From positions 17,191,654-17,255,653 of the forward strand of contig CM068317.1 of the NCBI GenBank assembly GCA_034766995.1: 64,000 nucleotides of DNA, in the 5' to 3' direction. The notes under the pieces were generated by a model. The model was not told where the DNA came from. It saw only the letters and a program-made list of their open reading frames with translations, and did not search any database. This document shows, in pieces, positions 23,376-35,907 of the stretch. Every line of letters starts with the position of its first letter. Position 1 is the first letter of the stretch. The translations under genes and the position numbers were made by a program. This DNA is from Acanthacorydalis orientalis. Taxonomy: Eukaryota > Arthropoda > Insecta > Megaloptera > Corydalidae.

Positions 23376-23940
23376 TTAGGTTGATAGGGAAATAATTGCA
23401 CTTTTTTTCCTAAATTCCAACCTTCATTTTATTTTAAATTTAAATGTTATTTCAACGTATTCAAGTAAATTTCATTTTGAAGTGCATTTTTTGGTCTATA
23501 TTTTGGTAACATCGACTTTGGTTTTATTATTAGTTTTGCTTCAAATTGTGCCATTGAATTAAAAATGAAAAGGAACAAATAAGAGGAAAAATGTTTGTTT
23601 GAGTTTCGGCGGTAAAGCAACAGAAACTGCTCATAAACTAAGCGATGCTTCTAAAGAAGTACGGTGAAATGATGATTCGAAAAATTTCGTGATGGGGACG
23701 AGACCCTTGGAGATGAAGAAGGTCGGGGTTTCTTTGTTCATAACGACCAACTAAAGACGTTAATTAAATCAGAACCACGCACAGCAATTCGAGAGGTTAC
23801 ACAACAATTAGGCGTTTGTCGTTTGGCGTTTAGGCATCCAACAATTCTAGACAACTTGAAACACTCAGGGAATTCAAAAAAGAGAAAAATGTACATGAAT
23901 TTGAAGGTTATAAATCGAAATTATTTTTCTATTAACCTAA
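23376..23940 (+). mobile_element. mariner deletion derivative, copy A
   Basis: Starts TTAGGTTGATAGGGAAATAA and ends with the inverse ATTATTTTTCTATTAACCTAA-like repeat at 23940, flanked by TA on both sides; 565 bp. It keeps the 5' leader and the helix-turn-helix coding half of a cecropia-type transposase (FEFRR.SNRNCS..KLSDA, DDSKNFVMGTRPL and similar in shifting frames; GDETLGDEEGRG in the other). After the second helix-turn-helix (PTILDNLKHSGNSKK) it jumps via KMYMNLKVINRNYFSIN to the 3' terminal repeat. The catalytic domain is absent. The junction is shared with copies B, C and F. Confidence 0.88.
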
Positions 23941-24452
23941 TACTATAATTACAGTTTTTAGCATTACAGTATTCCTATCATCGCTTTACTTGCTTACACT
24001 AAAGATGATAAGTCGAAGATGCTTTAAGGAAAGATATCTCAATAAAAATAAAAATTCGAGACATATAAAGTAGATACAATTATTAAACAATTAGATTTTT
24101 TCTGAGGATGATGGCATCATCTTCATAATATATATATAAGAAAAAATAAAATTATTCAGTATAAATAATTGAATATTTTTAAACAACTAGAAATGTTTTG
24201 TATTTTATGGAATGAATGAAAAATAATTTGTGAATATAAATCTAACCACTGCTTCAAAATTATAACATTAATTTCACTTAAATAAAATGTACTTTTCATT
24301 TTTCAGTTAAAAGTTAAATATATTTTATTCTAACATTTTAAAACCTTAAGTTATATAATCAATAAAATTTAATATCCTTAGTATTGTAGTAATTATATTT
24401 TATATGTATATATTTCTTAGTATTTATATCAATCCATCTTTTTCTTTATTAT

Positions 24453-24455
<3 letters not shown>
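23941..24455. other. AT-rich stretch, no gene
   Basis: Nothing recognisable. Confidence 0.5.
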
Positions 24456-24505
<50 letters not shown>

Positions 24506-24536
24506 TATAGATAGATAGATAGATAGATAGATAGAG
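24456..24536. repeat. compound (AT)n(GATA)n microsatellite
   Basis: An AT repeat passes into about eight GATA units. Confidence 0.95.
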
Positions 24537-24639
24537 TTGGATATATTGGCATAAATACTTAGACACAAAGCGAATCAAAATAATTAAACATCAAATTTTT
24601 ATCATAATAGGAATCTCACACCATGTTTAAACTCGCTTC

Positions 24640-25010
24640 CACAAATAATTTTTTGATTCCATAATCTATTGTGGAATCAAAAAATAATTAACGAGCGGAA
24701 CAATCCGAACGGAAGCAAATATAATCAATAATGACTTATTGAATATTTTGTTTTTAAAATGTTATCTTTTAGAAAAGAAAACATTTTTTAATTCAAAATA
24801 TTCAATAAATCGTTATCGATCATATTTGCTTGTTCCATTGCATGCATATTTAGATCATAATTCTATATTCAGAGCCATTCTTAGGGCGTCAAGGTACAGA
24901 AAAATCTGAAAAGTGTTTATTGCATTGTGCGGGGTGGGAAAAGAATTTATTAACAATTATTAATATTTTTTTCTCTTTATAAATTTTGCAACTGTACCTT
25001 GTCACTATAT
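24640..25010. repeat. foldback repeat (R1 family copy 2)
   Basis: Two nested hairpins. At 24643-24694, AATAATTTTTTGATTCCA pairs with TGGAATCAAAAAATAATT across a short loop. At about 24715-24840, GCAAATATAATCAATAATGA and TTATTGAATATTTTG pair with CAAAATATTCAATAAA and CGATCATATTTGC. The right part continues with blocks shared with 7880-8165. Non-coding; probably a MITE. Confidence 0.7.
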
Positions 25011-25078
25011 GTTTTACCTTTTTCTTATCAAAAATCAGTCAAAAAAATTACGTATTTACGTTCTCATCTTCTTAATAA

Positions 25079-25180
25079 TAAAAACCCATATTGATTGTCA
25101 CTTTGTTTGCAACATGGCCGTCTACCGCCATTTCAAATTTAATTGATTAAGTTTCGTTCTCGGGTATGTTTTATGTTTAA

Positions 25181-25222
<42 letters not shown>

Positions 25223-25282
25223 ATAAAAACTAATAAACGGTTTTTTTTCTATTTTCACATTAATTTGACGGGCTATATACGT
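25079..25282 (+). repeat. dispersed repeat, copy 2 (partner at 3197)
   Basis: Shares start, middle and end blocks with 3197-3382, including AAGTTTCGTTCT and GACGGGCTATATAC. A (TA)n tract at 25186-25219 replaces the short ATTGATTATG of the other copy. Confidence 0.65.
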
Positions 25283-25957
<675 letters not shown>

Positions 25958-26147
25958 AAGGGGATACAACTTAGGCTTCCACATGAAAGTATTAAAAAAT
26001 TAAAAAAATATGATCGCCCTCAATTAATGTTTATGTTTAATTGTACTTTAGTAATGAATTGAAATAAAATAAAAAATAAAATGTCTTTTCTTAACCCTTG
26101 CGCCCACTTTTAATATTTCTATGTGGAAGCCTAAATTGTATTCCCCT
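25958..26147. mobile_element. MITE, ~190 bp with ~35-bp terminal inverted repeats
   Basis: The left end AGGGGATACAACTTAGGCTT continuing CCACAT is mirrored at the right end (inward AGGGGAATACAATTTAGGCT continuing TCCACAT). TA flanks both sides, as for Tc1/mariner-derived MITEs. No coding. An internal TTAACCCTTGCGCCC (26091) resembles a piggyBac end (TTAA then CCCTT), so a second, nested origin is possible. Confidence 0.82.
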
Positions 26148-26261
26148 ATATTTATGTGTATTTTAGCCCTTATTTACAATATCATGAGACGTGAACTATG
26201 CGAGCTCGAAACAATAAGAAATAAAATAGCTACTTCCGTGGTCGTTCTCCTATAGATGATA

Positions 26262-26600
26262 AATAATCGCGGCGCAAAAACAATTGCGGTTTTTACGTAT
26301 TAAGAATAAAGACGCATATGTCAGTTAAAAACATATTTATTAATCAAAATAAAGACCATTGGCCTGCACACATTTCTTCCAATGGGAAACAAGTTTGTTT
26401 ATTCCTACAAGAAATAATTATGCAGTCCTGGAATTAATGATTTCATCGAAAACGCTGTGGGCTGTTGCTTGATCTTCCTTCTTCCTTCTTTCGTATGAAA
26501 TTACTCAAATGTTTAAAAAATGATAATTTGTCGGAGACAAGTCCAGAGAAAAAGGTGGGTGAGTTAAGGTTTCACAACCCAGTTCATTTAATCTTTTTAA
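26262..26600 (-). mobile_element. mariner 3' part, cecropia-type
   Basis: On the minus strand, ELGCETLTHPPFSLDLSPTN then YHF matches ELGYE.LPHPPYSPDLSPTDYHFF of cecropia-type mariners, with the third catalytic Asp changed to Asn. HSVFDEIINSRTA and VGINKLVSHWKKCVQANGLY then FD match the C-terminal end, finishing near 26345. The left end has a 3' terminal repeat (GGCGCAAAAACAATTGCGGT near 26270). The element is truncated upstream of about 26600. Confidence 0.85.
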
Positions 26601-26739
26601 TGAATTATAATATGAACAGTTACATTCCTTTTTAAAAATATTAAACAGTTATAAAATTATAAATAGAAACATCGTACCGGTATGCAAATAATATGACAAA
26701 AATAACATTGTTATTTAAATAACTCTTGACAATCTTAAC

Positions 26740-26764
26740 AATATATATATATATATATATATAA
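26740..26764. repeat. (TA)n microsatellite (short)
   Basis: About 12 TA units. Confidence 0.9.
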
Positions 26765-26799
26765 TACAATAAAATAATCAAAACACAACATGACATTTC

Positions 26800-27330
26800 G
26801 TTATTGAAAACAACAGTTTTCTCTTTACGGTATTGAAATTTGCAAGCGACGCGTCAGATTTGTCAATATCTTCATTACTGAAATATATTATTTACGACGT
26901 CGGAAGGAGGGTAAATTTTTAATTTTATCTCCATGCGGCGCCAACGGCACCGAACAACCCATTCTCAAGCATTCAAATTCCGTCACTGTAATTAATGAAT
27001 AATTGTCGAATAATTTAATTTAATTAGAGTCGCTGGTGATAAAAAGTCCACTGGTTTGGCGTTTCGGGCGTACACGGATAGGACGCAATTAATTTTCAAA
27101 CTGTACGGCTGTCTTTTGTAGAACTATATGCCGGAAATAGAAGACAATGTCTTATGTACTGCATAATTAATTAGACAGAGTTTATAAGTATAAAGAGGGG
27201 TTATAATGTGCATGGTGGAAAAAGTGTGCCTCCGCACTCTTCTTTCGTCCGTTGCCCATCCTCCGTCGAGGGAAACATTTTCGTCGTATTCTCTTTTCTG
27301 CCGTGAGTTTGCTGTGCAGTTACATAACGT
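26800..27330. promoter_or_regulatory. candidate regulatory islet with homeodomain-like cores
   Basis: Composition is more balanced and CpG-containing (GCAAGCGACGCG, ATGCGGCGCCAACGGC, GGCGTTTCGGGCGTACACGG). TAATTA-type cores occur at 26989, 27021 and 27087, interleaved with this GC-richer sequence. No transposon motif. The minus-strand opening 27124-27333 has no domain. This composition is typical of insect enhancers, but function is inferred only. Confidence 0.3.
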
Positions 27331-27649
27331 CAAGACTAATTTATAGCATTTGTATGGATTTGCTTATATTATACTCGTATAGTTGAGTTTTCAATGGAAT
27401 TTTATTTTTACTTGTTTTCACTATTTGTGTTTTACTGTAAGAGATTATATCTGTGTCGAGATTAGTTACATTCAAATACTAATTTATTGTATTTTAATTT
27501 ATAAAAAAAACTATACAGATACGATAAAAACAAATATGTACAACAACTAATAAAAGTAATTATTGTCAAGAACATGTTAATACAAAGTAAATTTTCAAAA
27601 ATAAAAATAATTTAATTTTGAAATAATTTAATATAGAACATTATATATG

Positions 27650-27684
<35 letters not shown>

Positions 27685-27964
27685 TATAATATTTAATTAT
27701 AATTATGTGCATAATATAATTTAAAAAATTTCAAGAAATTCAAACATCTTCCGTCGCAAAAAGCGTCATAAAATTAGTTGTTAAAAAAAGGTTTCTGTCT
27801 AGATTTCTAAAAAAATAATAATATATATAGTTACAATTCAACAACATGAATGAATAAGTCCCATTAGTTTTATATTAACAGGAAATTTGCATTATAATGT
27901 ATATTATATTAAATAAGTTCCAATATTTTATATAAGTTATTATATTAAATATTATATTATATTA
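27331..27964. other. AT-rich stretch, no gene
   Basis: Includes (TA)n at 27644-27681 and a local repetition of ATATTATATTAAATAAGTT (27901-27971). Confidence 0.5.
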
Positions 27965-28713
27965 AATAAGTTGAAAAACGCATTCGAATGAACATTTCAA
28001 GAGAGTGTTAAACGATCTTTAAACGTAATCAATATGAATGTTTGCATCGATAAATAACCGTCGATGAAGCATGGATCCATCACCATACACCTGAAAGGAA
28101 AAAGCAGTCAAAACAATGGACTCCTGACGAACGTGCATCAAAAAAGGCAAAAGTCATTGCATCAGCTGGAAAGGTTATGGCTACTGTTTTCTAGGATGCT
28201 CTTGGAATATTGCCAATAGACTATCTTAAAGATGGGAAAACAATAACATGAACCTATTATGCATCATTATTGAACCAGCTTAATGATGAAATCAAGAAAA
28301 AATGTCCTCATTTGGCAAAGAAAAAAGTGCTCTACCATCACGATAATACACAAGCGATGGAAAAACGCGACACGGACAACTGCGATGGAAAAATTTCACG
28401 AATTACACTGCGAATTGCTTCCACATCTCTATTCTCCAGATTTGGTACCGTGTGATTTTTTCCTGTTTCAAAACTGGAAAAAATGGCTCGGAGGTAAAAT
28501 ATTTGCATTAAAATCATAACTCATCGCTGCTGTAAGTTCCTATTTTGAAAAGTTTGGTAAACCGTACTATTTGGAAGGGATAAAACAATTTGAAATGCAT
28601 TGGAATAACTGCATCAAGCTAAAAGAAGATTACCTTGAAAAATAAAAAAAAACAATTTACTTAAAAAATTGTGTTTTCTTGTCAAACATTAGTATTTATC
28701 ACTCTACCCTCGT
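27965..28713 (+). mobile_element. mariner catalytic part, ACGAG-type
   Basis: Plus strand, with stops and frameshifts: the KRIRMNISRE helix; ITVDEAWIHHHTPERKKQSK and QWTPDERASKKAKVIASAGK then VMATVF, holding the first catalytic Asp; DYLKDGKTIT and YYASLLNQLNDEIKKKCPHL then AKKKVLYHHDNT, holding the second (HDN); FHELHCELLPHLYSPDLVPC then DFFLFQNWKKWLGGK, holding the third; and YYLEGIKQFEMHWNNCIKLK at the end. The right end at 28713 reads inward ACGAGGGTAGAGTGATAAAT, matching the element at 14638. The N-terminal helix-turn-helix half is missing. All three Asp codons survive in separate frames; the gene is broken. Confidence 0.9.
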
Positions 28714-29058
28714 ACATCGAACTCATAATTGTTTTTATTAAATTCTACACATGCAATTAAGATCAAATAAGATGAACAAAAAAAATTAATTTAATATAAC
28801 ATTCGAATATTTAGATAAATCTAATTGAGTTATCACAATTTCTTCAATAGAAAGAAATTGTGAAAAAATGAAATCAATTACAGAAAATCGTTTAGCCTCT
28901 AATTAAATGAAAGTATTTTTAAATACATTCAATTATATACAAATTCTTTTTATAGACATGAAAAACATTTGTACCGTTTTGAAACTGTTTAGAATCAAAC
29001 TCTTTAATAATGTCTTTTTGTAAATAACACAATCACCCATTTATATATATATATACGA

Positions 29059-29130
<72 letters not shown>

Positions 29131-29448
29131 TATCTATATATGAATCTCTCAATTAGATCACTCAATTAGATACAACATTGATATTAAATAAATATTAGTG
29201 GTACAATTACACTGCATTACGATACTTCGGATAAATGGATATTCTTAACATCTTTATTCTGAGTTCACTGAATGGAATAGAATTTCATATATATATTTTT
29301 TATACATTACGTACTGACAAACGATGACAAGAAAAATCACGCTGGTATCATTTATCTTTATATATTGACGTATTTCAAAAGTTTGTGACAGTATTTATGG
29401 AAAGACTGGGTTTACAAATATACAGAGACATAGGCACATATACACACA

Positions 29449-29491
<43 letters not shown>

Positions 29492-30823
29492 TGCTTTTTA
29501 TAACATTTTAACATATGTCCGTAACAATATCCTGCATTCAACTTACGCATTAAAATAATTCTAGGTATATTTTAATAACCTCTATAACTATGTGATCAAA
29601 ACCCTATTTGTACGATTGGTTATTATGACATTTTAAAACATGTTACCAACTTTAGATATAGAAACAATCAGGTGTTGTATTGATTGAACAAAATTTCCAA
29701 AACTTTGTAAACAACTATCGTATATAACTAGTGATAATTGCTATCATCGGTACTAATGCTTCTACTACAACTATTAATACGCTCACAAACCTACTGCTAC
29801 TTATTTACAATACGACATCAAGTTCATTTGATATCTAGAAACGTCTTCGCTAAATATCTGTACAAACTGCTACCATTGTTTCTTTGAATACAGATGCTTG
29901 TAAACGTCTGTTATTTACATATTACACACGTTTTCTGGTTTTGTCGCAATTTTAAATTGCATTGTTCACAGACATTTTTATATTTAAATGATATTATGTA
30001 TTTTACATACATTTATAAACTCTTATAACAGTATTTATATCAAATTCGTAAAAAACTAATAATTAAAGTTTATTCTAATTTATTACATAAACATCATAAT
30101 GGTATTTACAAATCAATATCCAAAAAAAAAATACAGTTTCACTACAAACATTTAAACTTCAGTAGTCTATATTTACTAAATAATACTGAAATAAAATAAA
30201 CAAATATTTCATTTTATAAAATTGAGAATTATTTATTTTTGAGATGTAAATAATTTAGTCTTCAATAATACAACAATACTTAAATTAAAAGTTGTTTTTT
30301 TATGAATTCTTGTTTTTTCTTTGACTGTCTTTCTTCTTAAAATACATTAGGTTCTAAATTTTACGGTTATTGATGAGAGTAGAAAAGTGAGTCTTTGTAC
30401 ATATTCTTTCAAATAATTCCGTTTCACAAATAATTATCTCGTCTACACTATTTAAAATTTACTCTTTCTAATTTTGTTACTTCTTTATCGTAGTTAAAAG
30501 ATTTATAACGAAGTACTAGAAAATAGTTTTATATTTTTATTATTTACATTTTTTTTTATGATACCGTAAAAGCTCTTACATTAAAAAAATCAAGTTGTTT
30601 GCTTCATTTAGATTGCAAATAAAAGTTTCATTGTATCATTCGAGTTATAACAAGATTCTTTTTTACTACATATTTTCTTTTCCACATAGATTCAAGGAAA
30701 AAATAACAAATTATGAAGTAGTGTTTACTTAAAAAAATTCGTGTGTTTAAATTATTCGTTATAAGAATTAGCGGACTTATTTAAAAAGTTATTCTTCGGA
30801 ACAAATTCATTTAACAATATACA
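28714..30823. other. AT-rich stretch with (TA)n tracts, no gene
   Basis: No supported gene in 2.1 kb. TA tracts lie at 29041-29128 (interrupted by CGAG and AACGA) and 29452-29488. Confidence 0.55.
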
Positions 30824-31376
30824 TTAGGTTGGTAGAAAAATAACTGCGGTTTTTGTTTTTTAAATCCTAACCTTAATTTTTTTCAATGAAAGCATCATTT
30901 TATTGTGTTTATAATATCATTTTGTACTGCATTTTTCGGTTTGTATTTTAGTAACATCGGCTTTAGTTTTAATATTAATTTTGTTTCAAATTGAGCTATT
31001 GAATTAAAGATGAAGAAGAAGCAAATAAGGCAATTTTTTATGAGTTCAAAACTGGTGGTAAAGCAGCAGAAATTTCTTTTAAATTAAACGATGCTTTTGG
31101 TGTGGGTACTGTTAAGGAACGTTCGGTGCAATGGTGATAACAAATATTTCGTACCGTGGACGAGAGCCTTGAAGATGAAGAAGATCGCGGGCATATTTTT
31201 TCAGTTGACAATAACCAACTAAAGGTGTTAATTGAATTAGAACCACGCACAATACGAGCTACACCAAATTTTGGTGTTAGACATCCAATAGTTCTGGACC
31301 AATTTAAACCATTTAATTGAAAAAATGTATATAAAATGAAAGGTCATAAACCACAATTATTTTTCTACCAACCTAA
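30824..31376 (+). mobile_element. mariner deletion derivative, copy B
   Basis: Ends TTAGGTTGGTAGAAAAATAA and the inverse ending CCAACCTAA at 31376, 553 bp. Contains the cecropia-type 5' leader and helix-turn-helix half: FYEFKTGGKAAEISFKLNDA and FGVGTVKERSVQW before a TGA; FRTVDESLEDEEDRG; LKVLIELEPRTI; RHPIVLDQFKPFN. It then passes through KMYIK to the 3' terminal repeat at the same place as copies A, C and F. No catalytic residues. Confidence 0.88.
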
Positions 31377-31469
31377 TAATTCTATAATTTAGAAGAATTG
31401 CTATATTCATGAGGAAAAAACATTAACTAACATTTACAAATTCTAATTGACAATATTATATGGTCTGCA

Positions 31470-31930
31470 AATATGTTGTACGCACCTTTTCATTTTGATT
31501 ATTGATTCAAATTTCATCAATAGCTACAAATTACTGAAAAAAATCAGTTATATCCTTCATAAAACGATCCAAACACCTTCGAAAAATTTACATTAGATTG
31601 AGTTTTGCTCAGTTATCAATAAATGTGGCCCCCATTTTGCAGAGAGCTTCTTTGTACCTAATTTTTCGAATAGGATATAAATTCTAATTTATATTAAATA
31701 CCCCTTTCATTATAAATTTCAGACATATTTAATCGGTGATGCTCTAAAACAGTATCTTGCACTTTATTAGTGATTTTCTAGTGTCATTTCTGTTTGGACG
31801 TCTACTGCTGAGAAAAATTTCGAAGCTTGTACGGTTACATTTCCATTTTGCAGTCTATTTTTTTATAGTTGCAAAAAAGTATATTTTTTTCCAACAAATT
31901 TTTCAGTACGTTATTTATTTTGTTCGTGTA
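31470..31930 (-). mobile_element. probable mariner relic, highly diverged
   Basis: On the minus strand KEALCKMGATFIDN, then RRCLDRFMKDITDFF and FVAIDEI.INN line up with the mariner sequence RKLCAKWVPHLLT...ECLDRF....DFLRRFVTIDETWIHH, placing the first catalytic Asp near 31520. Further right, KFFSAVDVQTEMTLEN may be the helix-turn-helix linker, but that match is weak. Many stops. No terminal repeats found. Confidence 0.5.
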
Positions 31931-32377
31931 ACCCTTTTTTAACAAAAACTTCTCCATTAAATTATATTCAATTTTACCCATTTTAAGTGAGACACTGAAA
32001 TAACTTAGTTTACAACAAACTTTTCCATAAATCGACTTAATATTTCACAGCTATTTATAAGACAGCTGTAGCAATACAAATCAGCAAAATTTTAGAACAT
32101 AGCACAGGCATCTATAATCCAAGTCGTGATCGTTTCAAATTTCTTTCGTATAAAGATTTCGACATTCTTATTTGTCATTACAATTATCAATTGTGATAAT
32201 AATGGTTTGGATAACTATTTCTCATGATAAGTTACGAGTTAATGAGATAAATGAAAATAAAAGAAGTGAGAGTTGCATATGTACACAACTCAGGAGTTTA
32301 CGTAGAATTACATCGGAATAGAGAAGTGAAAATGTTTTAACTTGTTTAAAAAACATTACAAAAATAAAGACAGGATC
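31931..32377. other. AT-rich stretch, no gene
   Basis: Nothing recognisable. Confidence 0.5.
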
Positions 32378-32996
32378 TTCTTACAGAGTTTTGAAAGCTC
32401 TATCCGCAGATATTTTAGTTTTTATCACAACATGGAAATCAATGTTTAAATTTCCAAAGTCATCACTTTTATTTTAATTAAAGGATTTTAACAAATGAAG
32501 CATTTTTAGGTCCTGAAACCTTTAAGCTGTTAAATACTTTCGATCCGATGTAAATCGGTTGAACGGTTGAGTATAGATCGAACGGTAGAGAACGGTTGAA
32601 CGTACTGATCGTGAATCTGCGTTACAGCAATTCGTAACTCTCCCGCCATTAACATGACACCTCGCTCAATGATAATGTGGGCTTTTCTTACAAAGTTTTG
32701 AAAGCTATATCCGCAGATATTTTTGTTTTTTTCGTACAATAAGAACTTTTCTCGATATTCACCTTTAACGCTGACAACGTGAAAATCGATGTTCAAATTT
32801 TCAAAGTCATAACTTTTAATCTAATTAATGGATTTGAACAAATAAAGTATTTTTCATTTCCAAAGTCTTTTAGCTGTTAAACACTTTTGATTCGATGTGA
32901 ATTGGTTAAACGATTGCGGCGTACTCTGCGCAAACCTGCGTTACAGCATTTGGTAACGCTAAAAGCAAATAACTCATGACACCCCGGTTAATGAAA
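32378..32996. repeat. tandem duplication, two ~315-bp units
   Basis: Unit 1 (32378-32675) and unit 2 (32695-32996) share, in order, TTCTTACA.AGTTTTGAAAGC, TATCCGCAGATATTTT, a TTTTAATTAA-like patch, TTTTAGCTGTTAAA.ACTTT, AATCGGTTGAAC-like, CTGCGTTACAGCA and CATGACACC. They differ by substitutions and small indels, so the duplication is old. There is no coding that I recognise; a minus-strand opening at 32530-32796 spans the boundary and is not supported. Confidence 0.8.
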
Positions 32997-33361
32997 CTGT
33001 AGACGTAATTTTACGTCCGCATGATTTTTATTTCGACTCATTAGACCACATTACATAATTTTCATTATAAGACAACACACATATATAATATAAAATACAT
33101 TATTATATCTAAGCAAATATTTTATTTGTACGTTGAGTTAAAATAATACTAAGAGTAAACTTTTTTTTCTTCATATTTAACAGTGTTTATATCCATTTTC
33201 AGTATTCCATTTTGATGATTTTTAATTATTCTAAAAACTTATAGAAACTCGTCTTGCTTTTCATATGGTATATGCCGTAGTCATCATATTTAACGCAAAA
33301 ACAATTTTCTAAAATACTATATAATGTTTAAAATTCAATATTCTGAAAAGATTTTTTCAAG
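32997..33361. other. AT-rich stretch, no gene
   Basis: Nothing recognisable. Confidence 0.5.
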
Positions 33362-33393
33362 AGTTATATATATATATATATATACATAAGAGT

Positions 33394-33429
<36 letters not shown>

Positions 33430-33448
33430 AATATACACTATATGTAAC

Positions 33449-33480
<32 letters not shown>

Positions 33481-33491
33481 CACTATATGTA

Positions 33492-33546
<55 letters not shown>

Positions 33547-33562
33547 TATATAAATATATATA
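33362..33562. repeat. complex TA microsatellite with internal duplication
   Basis: Several TA blocks. The unit AAATATACACTATATGTAAC followed by TA repeats occurs twice (about 33428 and 33474), showing local duplication within the tract. Confidence 0.9.
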
Positions 33563-33599
33563 ATTAATAATTTTGAATCACACTCCTACGAAACAAAAC

Positions 33600-34000
33600 G
33601 TAATATACAATTATCGTATGACATTTTTTGAATTAAACAGGCTCGTTCGTACGCACGTGTCCAGAAAATAAAATCCAATAAGCTCCTTGTGCACTATCGT
33701 AACACTATCGTGTATCAATGCATAACAACAGGTTAGACAGAAGCATCAAGAACACTATGAACATCATGAACGCGCTGCACAACAGCTGCGCACACTTCTT
33801 CGTGTTCTCCGTTTAACGGCCGCCGCTGGCATTGAACGTTAATAGTGAAGCGCGGAAAATATGCGCATCCACGGCACACAGTGAAAATTTTCCAATTTTC
33901 TATCCGTTTTATTTTTCATCCATTTTGTCGTCTAACACAATCGACGCCCGTTGAATTGTCTCTCGCCACGCCAATTTGTGAAAATGGAATGAATACTCCA
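33600..34000. promoter_or_regulatory. candidate regulatory islet, CpG-richer
   Basis: A CpG- and GC-richer patch without transposon motifs. E-box-type words CACGTG (33654) and CAGCTG (33783) are present, with AACGGCCGCCGCTGGC near 33818. A 63-codon plus-strand opening (33845-34036) lacks a domain. Regulatory function is inferred from composition only. Confidence 0.3.
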
Positions 34001-34341
34001 CCGTGTATATTTTTTTTTATTTGTTTGTTCGTTTGAACGGAGATGAGTTAATTTTACTCACACATTACACAGGTCGTAATTGGAATAACAATGATTACGT
34101 ACAAGAGATACGCTTTGTTTTGTTTTATATGGATTTGATATTATTTTTCAATTATTATTTGTGTAGCAGATAATTAAAATATTATAAATAATTTCAGATT
34201 TTAAAATGATTTTTTATCATATGTTTATATACAAACATTCTAACACTGACTCTGACACACACACACACATGCACAAAATATATTCATTCTCATACAATTA
34301 TATGTAGTACCTATCGGCAATAAAACGCATACAACATTTTG

Positions 34342-34344
<3 letters not shown>

Positions 34345-34422
<78 letters not shown>
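34345..34422. repeat. (TA)n microsatellite, left flank of mariner
   Basis: TA tract ending exactly at the terminal repeat TTGGCATG at 34423. Confidence 0.95.
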
Positions 34423-34426
<4 letters not shown>

Positions 34427-35316
34427 CATGATGTGTAAGTTCTTAGCGTTTTTATTAAATTTAAAATTTGTATTTTAAATAAACAAAATACATAAAGTAA
34501 TGAATAATATATTCTCCTCCATTGTTTACGATTGTCTCCCAATGTTCTGGCAGTTTTCCAATTCCATGCTCGAATAAATGCGGTGATTTCGAATGTGAAA
34601 AAGTCGTTAAGTCAATTTTGAAGAGCAGCGTCGTTATCAAAGAAGATTTCTTGAAGATTTTTAAATAGAGAGCGGAAAAGATCAAAATCGAATGAAGCCA
34701 GATCAGGATAACAGAGCAGATGTGGAATAACTTCCCAGTTAAGCTCTTAAATAACCGATTTTGTAATGTTAAAAAAATTTGGACGGGCATTATCACACTC
34801 AAAAGTACTTAATTCCGTCTTCCAGGTCGTTTTTTTTAATTTAGGCTTCAAGGCGATGGAGTTGTTAGTTAACCTCGGCAATATTGATTGACGTAGGTCA
34901 TCGTGAATTGGAGCGTTTGAACTGTCTTCATTAAAGTCAGGTGATCTCCCTGAACATGAAGAATCATTCATGTCAAAATGGCTCTCTTTGAAATGAGAAA
35001 AGCATTTTTGCCCCGTACTTTCCTCGATGGCGTTCTCCATGTAAACATCACAAATGGTTTTAGCTGCCTCTGATGCCTTAACTCCTCGGTTAAACCCAAA
35101 CAAAAGTATTTGTCGGAAATGTTCGTTGTTTTTACTTGAAACTCTGTTTTTCTTAAGCAGCCGTGGACACAAACTTTTTATAAATTGAAAAATTCAAAAA
35201 GTATTAAATAAAACAATACTATGGTATTAAAATGACAATAACATATTGTCAAACAAAATGCTTTCCAAAGCACTGTTACCTTGGAAAACAAAAACACTAC
35301 GAATGTTTGCACCAAC

Positions 35317-35320
<4 letters not shown>
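34423..35320 (-). mobile_element. mariner, internally deleted, between two TA tracts
   Basis: Right end (inward on the minus strand) TTGGGTTGGTGCAAACATTC and left end TTGGCATGATGTGTAAGTTC enclose 898 bp. The N-terminal helix-turn-helix is present: EHFRQILLFGFNRGVKASEA then AKTICDVY, CFSHFKESHFDMND, and GRSPDFNED. An internal deletion then joins it to LSTFECDNARPNFFNITKSV (second catalytic Asp in CDN). A frame later, LNWEVIPHLLCYPDLASFDF then DLFRSL covers the third Asp, and GIGKLPEHWETIVNNGGEYI ends the protein. The first catalytic motif (DEKW) is lost. Both flanks are pure TA repeats. Confidence 0.9.

Positions 35321-35375
<55 letters not shown>
35321..35375. repeat. (TA)n microsatellite, right flank of mariner
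   Basis: Starts at the outer edge of the mariner terminal repeat. Confidence 0.95.
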
Positions 35376-35378
<3 letters not shown>

Positions 35379-35852
35379 TTAATTTCTAATTATGCCATTA
35401 ATTCACAAACTTCATATTTAATTTGGATAAAAATAATAAAATTAATTCTCTTCTTTATTGAAAAACTTAATTGATTTAAAATAATAAAATAATGAGTTTT
35501 TTATATTAAAGTAAAAAAAATAATAGAATCTTTACGAAAAACATTTCTCAAAATCACTCTGAATTGATTTATTCAAAAATCTATTATTTCAAATTAACAT
35601 AAACAAATTTTTATTCTTTATCTTCAAAAGAGAACTTGAACTGAATTCAGTTAAGAATATGTTCTAAATATATTTGCTAAATAAACTCCGATTGAAAATA
35701 AAAAACAAAAATATGAAGTATTGACAGGTGGATAAAAATCATGGAAAGACACTATCATAAAAAAAACTTATTTTTTCTTTGTGCTTAATGTATAAATATA
35801 TGATAAGTAGATAGGTAGATAGACAAATAGATAGAAAGATAGACACACAACA

Positions 35853-35907
<55 letters not shown>

